From: an uncultured Muribaculaceae bacterium
Lineage (GTDB): Bacteria > Bacteroidota > Bacteroidia > Bacteroidales > Muribaculaceae
Assembly: GCA_910585285.1 (NCBI GenBank)
Contig: CAJUDL010000001.1
Coordinates: forward strand, 67,292 to 131,291
Direction: 5' to 3'
DNA length: 64,000 nt
The number at the start of each line of letters is the position of its first letter. Positions within the stretch are counted from its first letter, which is position 1. This document shows positions 59,282 through 64,000 of the stretch, in pieces. The notes beneath the pieces are model-generated. The model was given only the letters and a program-made list of their open reading frames with translations. It made no database searches and had not been told where the DNA came from. Both the position numbers and the translations under genes were made by a program.

Positions 59282-61572
59282 TTGTGCCGGATATTATGTC
59301 GCCGTCAAACAAGATCAAAGCCTTGAGTCTTGAGCTGGGCAAAGGATTATGGATATTGACACAGCGTGGGCTACACCATTTTCTGTTTGATAATGAATCG
59401 ATCACTACATATCCGATAGAAGTCCAGTCTGAGGGGGCGCATCTGAGCAGAATCGGCAATACACTCTATGTCGGAACTTCAGGTACGGGACTTCTCCCTT
59501 TCGATACCGAGGCGTTGCGTTTTCTCCCAGCCATAGAGGTCGGCAACAATGTTGTGACCTCCATCTGTGCCACTGATGAAAACGATATTCTTGTCAGCAC
59601 AGATGGAGAAGGCATATTCCTTTATTGTCCACCCGAGGGAAGAATCAAGTCTCATATCTCCACCTCCCGGACTTCGGGGGACGCGGCTACGCTTCGGTCT
59701 AATTCCATATATTCCACTCTTGTTGATGACAGGGGGCGGTTGTGGGTTGGTTATTATCAGAGCGGTGTCGATTACACACCCAGTAACAATGCTTCCTTTA
59801 CACTATATAGCTTTCCGGGATTGCCCGATCTCTCCCGATCTGCTGTCAGGTCTCTGTCTATTACCGGAGAGCAGCGTCTGATCGGCACGCATGATGGATT
59901 CTTCTTTGTTGATGAAAGGTTAGGTTTGGTGCGTCATATCCATAAACCTGAAATCAAGTCTAATCTGATCTTTTGTGTAACTGCCTGGGGGGGGTACTTT
60001 TACGTTGGAACATACCATGGAGGTATGTATGTGTTCGATCCGAAGACATATGCGCTTCGCGCGTTCGGACCCTCTGAGATGGCAGTGGAGAGCGTATTTG
60101 ATGCAGAAATAGATTCACAAAATCGCCTATGGGTTGCCACATCTTCCGGTGTATACCGGTTCGACAGCTATTCCGACAAACCTGCTGCCAAATATACTTC
60201 CGGAAATTCACATCTTCCTTCCGGAAATGTGTATGAGATCTTTTTTGATTCAATGGGGAGGGGTTGGTTATGCACAGAATCAGGCATGGCTATGTGGAAT
60301 GGCAGCACTGTGAGTGCTTCCGGATTCCCTAAAGGGTTTCCCGCCGGCGCCAAGATAAGGGCTGTGTATGAGGATTCAAAAAATCGGTTGTATTTCGTGC
60401 CGGATAGAGGATCCATATATAGGTCTAATATCGAGCTGTCGAAAATATCAGTGCTCGGAGATGAATCGGATAACCATTTCAAGATGCGCACATTCGTCAC
60501 AGAAGATCTCGATGGCGGTTTATGGGTAGGCACAGATAAGGGTCTTTGGCGTTATCGCGACGGCATGCAACCCACAGTAATTAATAATCTTAATGGCACC
60601 CCGGCTCCGGTTTTCACACTCTGTCCTCCATATCGAGAAAAGAATGGTGATATATGGTTTGGCACAGTCAATGGCCTTTATAAGGTCAATTACGGAGATT
60701 TCAAGAAGTCGGGAAGGAGTCTTATTTCGGAGGTAAGTATAGCGGATGTGAAGAGTAATGGAGAAAGTGTTTCTTCCAAGATGAAAACAGACCGTTATAA
60801 GGTAGAATTGTCTCTGAATAGCGATGAGTCTGATATCGAGATCGATGTAGCGAATTTCAATTTCAGTAATCCTGAGTTTTTTGAAATCGAATATTATTTA
60901 GAGGGAGTTGACAGTGGTTGGCGGATCACAAACGGAGCCATTCCTATTCACTATTTCAATCTCCCCTCCGGCACAAGTAAACTGCATTTCCGTCTACCCG
61001 GTGAGCCCGGAAGCGAGAAAATAATGACAATCAGGCGAGCATCCGGTGTAGGGATATGGGTATGGTTGCTTTTTTTGATACTTGTCGGTGTGGTGGTATG
61101 GCTGGTTATTGTGTATCGTCACCGCTTACGTCTTCAAGCCATTGTTGACTCCGAAGATCAGGCTGATAGAGAGGTAGAGACAGAAACGGAACCACGTCGT
61201 GCAAGCTATAAGACCACGCGCCTTTCAGATGAGGAATGTATCAGGTTAAACAAGAAGCTTGATCATCTTATGAAAAATGAACGTCCGTACACTAATCCGG
61301 ATCTTAAGATCTCAGATCTTGCCAAGATGATAGACTCAACAGCTCATGCTCTCTCTTTCCTCTTCAACCAATATCTGAAAACCAGTTATTATGATTATAT
61401 AAATGGTTATCGCGTGGCTGAATTCAAACGCATGGTAAAGGAACTCGACACATCGAAATATACATTGACTGCCTTATCTCAGAAATGCGGTTTTTCATCG
61501 CGTGCAAGCTTCTTCCGTCATTTCAAGAACATCACCGGTATCACTCCCGCAGAATTCCTTAAGAAGAGTTAG
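59266..61572 (+). CDS. Propeller-AraC regulator, main C-terminal piece (propeller, Y_Y_Y, TM, AraC)
   Basis: 768 codons from a nominal TTG; its true N-terminus is the piece upstream (start 58781), from which it is separated by the (TA)6 shift. It holds the remaining propeller blades (SRIGNTLYVGTSGTGLLPF, NRLWVATSSGVYRF, GGLWVGTDKGLWRY), a Y_Y_Y domain (about residues 495-580), one membrane helix (VWLLFLILVGVVVWLVIVY, about 595-615) and an AraC helix-turn-helix (about 665-768, ending GFSSRASFFRHFKNITGITPAEFL). No histidine kinase or receiver domain is present, unlike hybrid two-component systems. The propeller should sense an unsaturated uronate in the periplasm. The stop codon lies in the first heptad of a repeat array. 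Confidence 0.87.
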   Translation: MAQQLIVPDIMSPSNKIKALSLELGKGLWILTQRGLHHFLFDNESITTYPIEVQSEGAHLSRIGNTLYVGTSGTGLLPFDTEALRFLPAIEVGNNVVTSICATDENDILVSTDGEGIFLYCPPEGRIKSHISTSRTSGDAATLRSNSIYSTLVDDRGRLWVGYYQSGVDYTPSNNASFTLYSFPGLPDLSRSAVRSLSITGEQRLIGTHDGFFFVDERLGLVRHIHKPEIKSNLIFCVTAWGGYFYVGTYHGGMYVFDPKTYALRAFGPSEMAVESVFDAEIDSQNRLWVATSSGVYRFDSYSDKPAAKYTSGNSHLPSGNVYEIFFDSMGRGWLCTESGMAMWNGSTVSASGFPKGFPAGAKIRAVYEDSKNRLYFVPDRGSIYRSNIELSKISVLGDESDNHFKMRTFVTEDLDGGLWVGTDKGLWRYRDGMQPTVINNLNGTPAPVFTLCPPYREKNGDIWFGTVNGLYKVNYGDFKKSGRSLISEVSIADVKSNGESVSSKMKTDRYKVELSLNSDESDIEIDVANFNFSNPEFFEIEYYLEGVDSGWRITNGAIPIHYFNLPSGTSKLHFRLPGEPGSEKIMTIRRASGVGIWVWLLFLILVGVVVWLVIVYRHRLRLQAIVDSEDQADREVETETEPRRASYKTTRLSDEECIRLNKKLDHLMKNERPYTNPDLKISDLAKMIDSTAHALSFLFNQYLKTSYYDYINGYRVAEFKRMVKELDTSKYTLTALSQKCGFSSRASFFRHFKNITGITPAEFLKKS

Positions 61573-61680
61573 GAATTAGGAATTAGGAGTTAGGAATTAG
61601 AAATTAGGAATTGCCACATGATTAGATATAGTTGTTGAGAAGAAATTAATTCCTAACTCCTAATTTCTAATTCCTAATTA
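61568..61680. repeat. Inverted pair of heptad arrays (GTTAGGA/ATTAGGA) at the regulator stop codon
   Basis: Left arm: six 7-bp units GTTAGGA, ATTAGGA x2, GTTAGGA, ATTAGAA, ATTAGGA (61568-61609); the TAG of the first unit is the stop codon. Right arm, inverted: ATTCCTA, ACTCCTA, ATTTCTA, ATTCCTA, ATTA (61649-61680). The loop is about 39 bp. Confidence 0.88.
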
Positions 61681-61803
61681 AGAAAAGTCAGTCTCAAATT
61701 ATTGTGAAACTAAAAATCTCAATCTCTTAAACTTCTAATACTCAAAGCCTATGAAACAAATTCGTCTAAATAAATATTGCGAGATATAATCAACCTTAAA
61801 TTA

Positions 61804-61835
61804 GTTGGGATCTCGATTTTTTGAGAATAATTTTG
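61804..61835 (+). promoter_or_regulatory. Promoter of the ECF sigma factor gene
   Basis: GTTG (61804-61807), 20-bp spacer, TAATTTTG (61828-61835). A small hairpin CATCGT/ACGATG follows in the leader. The start codon is at 61904. Confidence 0.7.
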
Positions 61836-61903
61836 CATCGTGACATTGTGAAAAACGATGTCTGGAAGTTAAAATCTAAACTCGAACAAAACCGAATACC
61901 GAC

Positions 61904-62419
61904 ATGGAAAACTTAAACATTTCCAACCACACTCTCATCGATAGTCTTTATCGAAAACATTCTAAAAAGATACTTAATTATATCGCCGTGCGCGTGAACG
62001 ATCGCGCTATGGTTGAAAATCTGGCACAGGATGTATGGTTCAAGGCTCTTACATTTGGCAAGCCTATCAATGAAGAAACGGCACTTCCTTTTATATATAA
62101 AATAGCCGCCAATCAGGTGAAGGATTACCTGCGCAGTTTGTATGTGCGCCAGGGTCATGCCGATCTTAGCGATGTGGAGAATAAAACAACAGATACTACT
62201 CCGGAAACGGATTTTTATGTGCGTCAGATCATGGAGCTCGAGCAGAGTCGTGTTGAGTGTCTTCCTCCTCAGCGACGTATAATCTATATGAGAAGCCGCT
62301 TCGAAGACATGGAAGTTTCAGATATCTCCATAGAACTCAATCTGTCAACACGAACAGTGGAAAACCACTTGCGTCTCGGACGTCGCGATATTCGTGAATA
62401 TCTTCGGGCAGTGGGATAA
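61904..62419 (+). CDS. ECF-type RNA polymerase sigma-70 factor
   Basis: 171 aa. Region 2 (about 10-80: LIDSLYRKHSKKILNYIAVRVND, then AENLAQDVWFKAL-like VENLAQDVWFKAL) and region 4 (about 105-165: QSRVECLPPQRRIIYMRSRFEDMEVSDISIELNLS and STRTVENHLRLGRRDI) are both seen. It resembles the Bacteroidota ECF group often placed before susC homologues. No anti-sigma (FecR-like) gene lies between it and the SusC gene 47 bp downstream, and the SusC start lacks an STN domain, so the usual trans-envelope route is not evident. It may be self-contained, or its partner may lie outside the window. Confidence 0.88.
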   Translation: MENLNISNHTLIDSLYRKHSKKILNYIAVRVNDRAMVENLAQDVWFKALTFGKPINEETALPFIYKIAANQVKDYLRSLYVRQGHADLSDVENKTTDTTPETDFYVRQIMELEQSRVECLPPQRRIIYMRSRFEDMEVSDISIELNLSTRTVENHLRLGRRDIREYLRAVG

Positions 62420-62466
62420 TCAGATATAGCAATTAATTAACAATCAAAATAACTAACCTTAATTTC

Positions 62467-64000
62467 ATGCGAAAAAAAAGTAATAACTCGTTTGATCGGT
62501 ATCATATCCTCCTTGGAGGGTTAATGATGGCGGCATCGGTTGTTGCCTTTCCGGTTCCCGCTTATTCGGCTCCTGCGGCGCAGAAGCAAGCTACAGCAGT
62601 GGTTACCGGCGAGATAATAGACAACACCGGAGAGCCTCTTATCGGTGCAACCGTAATGCTTAAAGCCGGGAGTGTAGGAGCATCAACCGATATTGATGGT
62701 AAATTCTCAATCAACGTGCCTGTTGGAAGCACGCTCGTGGTAAGCTATGTAGGTTACCGTTCAAAGGAGGTGAAGGCAACTTCAAATCCAATGAAGATTA
62801 TGCTCGAAGAAGACAGTGCGCTTCTCGACGAGGTGGTGGTAGTCGGTTATGGCACTCAGAAGAAAGCCACAATGACCGGTGCCGTGACAGCCGTGGGTAG
62901 TTCACAACTCGAAGACAAAGGTTCTCTTTCAAGTCCTGTGGAGGCTCTGCAGGGGCAGGTTCCTGGTGTTATTATCACGCGTGGAAGTGCAGCCCCAGGT
63001 GACGAAAGCTGGTCAATGTCACTTCGTGGAGCTGTGTCAAAAAACAGTGCTGAACCACTTGTAATTATAGATGGGATTGAATATGAGAGCGTGAATGAAC
63101 TAAGGCTCATCAATCCAGCCGATATTGAGTCGATGAACTTCCTCAAGGATGCCGCAGCCTCCATTTATGGTTCAAAAGCAGCAGGGGGTGTGGTTCTCGT
63201 TACGACTAAAAAGGCAAAAGACAATAAGTTGAAAGTAGACTATAATGGATCAGTGACTATCAAGCATCCGGGACTTAAGGCTAATCTGATGAGTCTTGAC
63301 GAATGGTCGGATGCTGTTATACAGGCAAGAACCAATGATGGCTATGGTGATGATGACACGTGGATGCGCTATGCAAAACTTGCCCAGATATATAAGAACC
63401 AATATATAAATCTGGACAACAGTGCCAATCCATATGGTAACGCTGCTTTTACGGATGTGGCTGATTTTGTGTTCTTTGATAATGATTGGAATAATATTAT
63501 GTGGGGCGATGCCGCTTCCACAAGTCATGAATTGGCTATTTCCGGTGGTAAACAAGGTTCAACTTTTCGTCTGTCTGCAGGTTTCATGTATGATGGTTCC
63601 AATCTTCGTTGGGGACACAACAACAATAAACGTTATAACTTGCGCTTAAACAATAGTGTGGATCTAACCGACAAATTACATTTGACATCGGTGATTGCAT
63701 ATAACCGGCAAGATCAAGTTGCACCCTCACAGATTGGCGCAGCTCTTAACTCATCGACATCACAACCAGGTTTGCCCGCTTCTACGGTTGATGGGAAACC
63801 CTATGGATGGGGAACATGGGCCACTCCTAATTGGGTATGTGAATTGGGTGGAGATAATAATCTCAAGGTGAATGCAATTAATATTTCGGAGGCGTTTGTC
63901 TATAATATCCTTCCCAGTTTTAATGCAAATGTGACATTAGGTTATAATACCTCAAGTGCCAGCCGTGACACTAAGATAGAGCAGGTGGATTATTATAATT
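62467..64000 (+). CDS. SusC/RagA-family TonB-dependent outer membrane receptor, N-terminal part
   Basis: The frame is open from ATG 62467 to the right edge (511 complete codons). Signal peptide (to about residue 38, with AYSAPAAQ), a carboxypeptidase-regulatory-like domain (about 45-115: VTGEIIDNTGEPLIGATVML), TonB-box-like DEVVVVGYGTQKK, plug (about 130-245: SPVEALQGQVPGVIITRG, IDGIEYESVNELRLINPADIESMNFL, DAAASIYGSKAAGGVVLVTTKK) and the first barrel strands. There is no STN domain before the regulatory-like domain. Cargo cannot be told, since the rest of the locus is outside. It is the first structural gene behind the ECF sigma factor. Confidence 0.95.
   Translation, partial: MRKKSNNSFDRYHILLGGLMMAASVVAFPVPAYSAPAAQKQATAVVTGEIIDNTGEPLIGATVMLKAGSVGASTDIDGKFSINVPVGSTLVVSYVGYRSKEVKATSNPMKIMLEEDSALLDEVVVVGYGTQKKATMTGAVTAVGSSQLEDKGSLSSPVEALQGQVPGVIITRGSAAPGDESWSMSLRGAVSKNSAEPLVIIDGIEYESVNELRLINPADIESMNFLKDAAASIYGSKAAGGVVLVTTKKAKDNKLKVDYNGSVTIKHPGLKANLMSLDEWSDAVIQARTNDGYGDDDTWMRYAKLAQIYKNQYINLDNSANPYGNAAFTDVADFVFFDNDWNNIMWGDAASTSHELAISGGKQGSTFRLSAGFMYDGSNLRWGHNNNKRYNLRLNNSVDLTDKLHLTSVIAYNRQDQVAPSQIGAALNSSTSQPGLPASTVDGKPYGWGTWATPNWVCELGGDNNLKVNAINISEAFVYNILPSFNANVTLGYNTSSASRDTKIEQVDYYN

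Overview
The window looks like a chromosomal stretch of a Bacteroidales bacterium, plausibly Muribaculaceae (family-level placement is inference). The reasons are two SusC/SusD-type glycan loci, type IX secretion (T9SS) C-terminal sorting domains, a GLPGLI protein, a TamL-type lipoprotein, and promoters of the Bacteroidetes type (TTTG, 19-20 bp, TAnnTTTG). No rRNA, tRNA, IS element, CRISPR array or replication origin was recognised.

Layout. 1-6328: the 3' part of a fructan utilisation locus (SusC end, SusD, DUF4960 surface protein, LamG-GH32 enzyme). 6392-8339: three broken genes (AraC, MATE, outer-membrane barrel). 8470-17208: housekeeping genes on the minus strand (zinc-type CobW GTPase, HEAT protein, dipeptidyl peptidase III, rRNA methyltransferase, RseP, DXP reductoisomerase, degenerate M23 protein). 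17406-22367: OmpA, glutamate dehydrogenase, secreted EEP-family hydrolase, esterase. 22371-28156: BspA-like leucine-rich surface protein, small barrel, GLPGLI protein. 28104-28945: Panacea antitoxin with an apparently truncated partner. 29027-31424: Fur-family regulator and P1B-type metal ATPase. 31519-42738: acyl-ACP thioesterase, HAD phosphatase, TamL, AmpG-like permease, DUF4922, GT2 and a golvesin-domain amidase-like protein.

43000-52430 is an accessory island: a 2061-aa SpvB/RHS polymorphic toxin with a GIY-YIG nuclease tip, an overlapping Imm26-like immunity gene, a second small cytosolic protein, a small secreted protein that joins one YD/RHS-like motif to a T9SS sorting domain, and a further orphan. 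52493-54139 is class I fumarase. 54216-61572 is an unsaturated-uronate locus: kduD, DUF4861, an orphan PTS EIIC, and a KduI with a signal peptide, divergent from a propeller/Y_Y_Y/AraC regulator whose frame is broken in a (TA)6 tract; one TA unit fewer would restore it. 61904-64000 is an ECF sigma factor and the start of another SusC.

Two themes cut across the window. Intergenic regions repeatedly carry short tandem arrays, mostly with an exact 7-bp period and often in inverted pairs, that lie on or just after stop codons. Several loci also look freshly rearranged or switchable: the 6.6-7.8 kb deletion junctions, the truncated Panacea partner and the TA-tract regulator.
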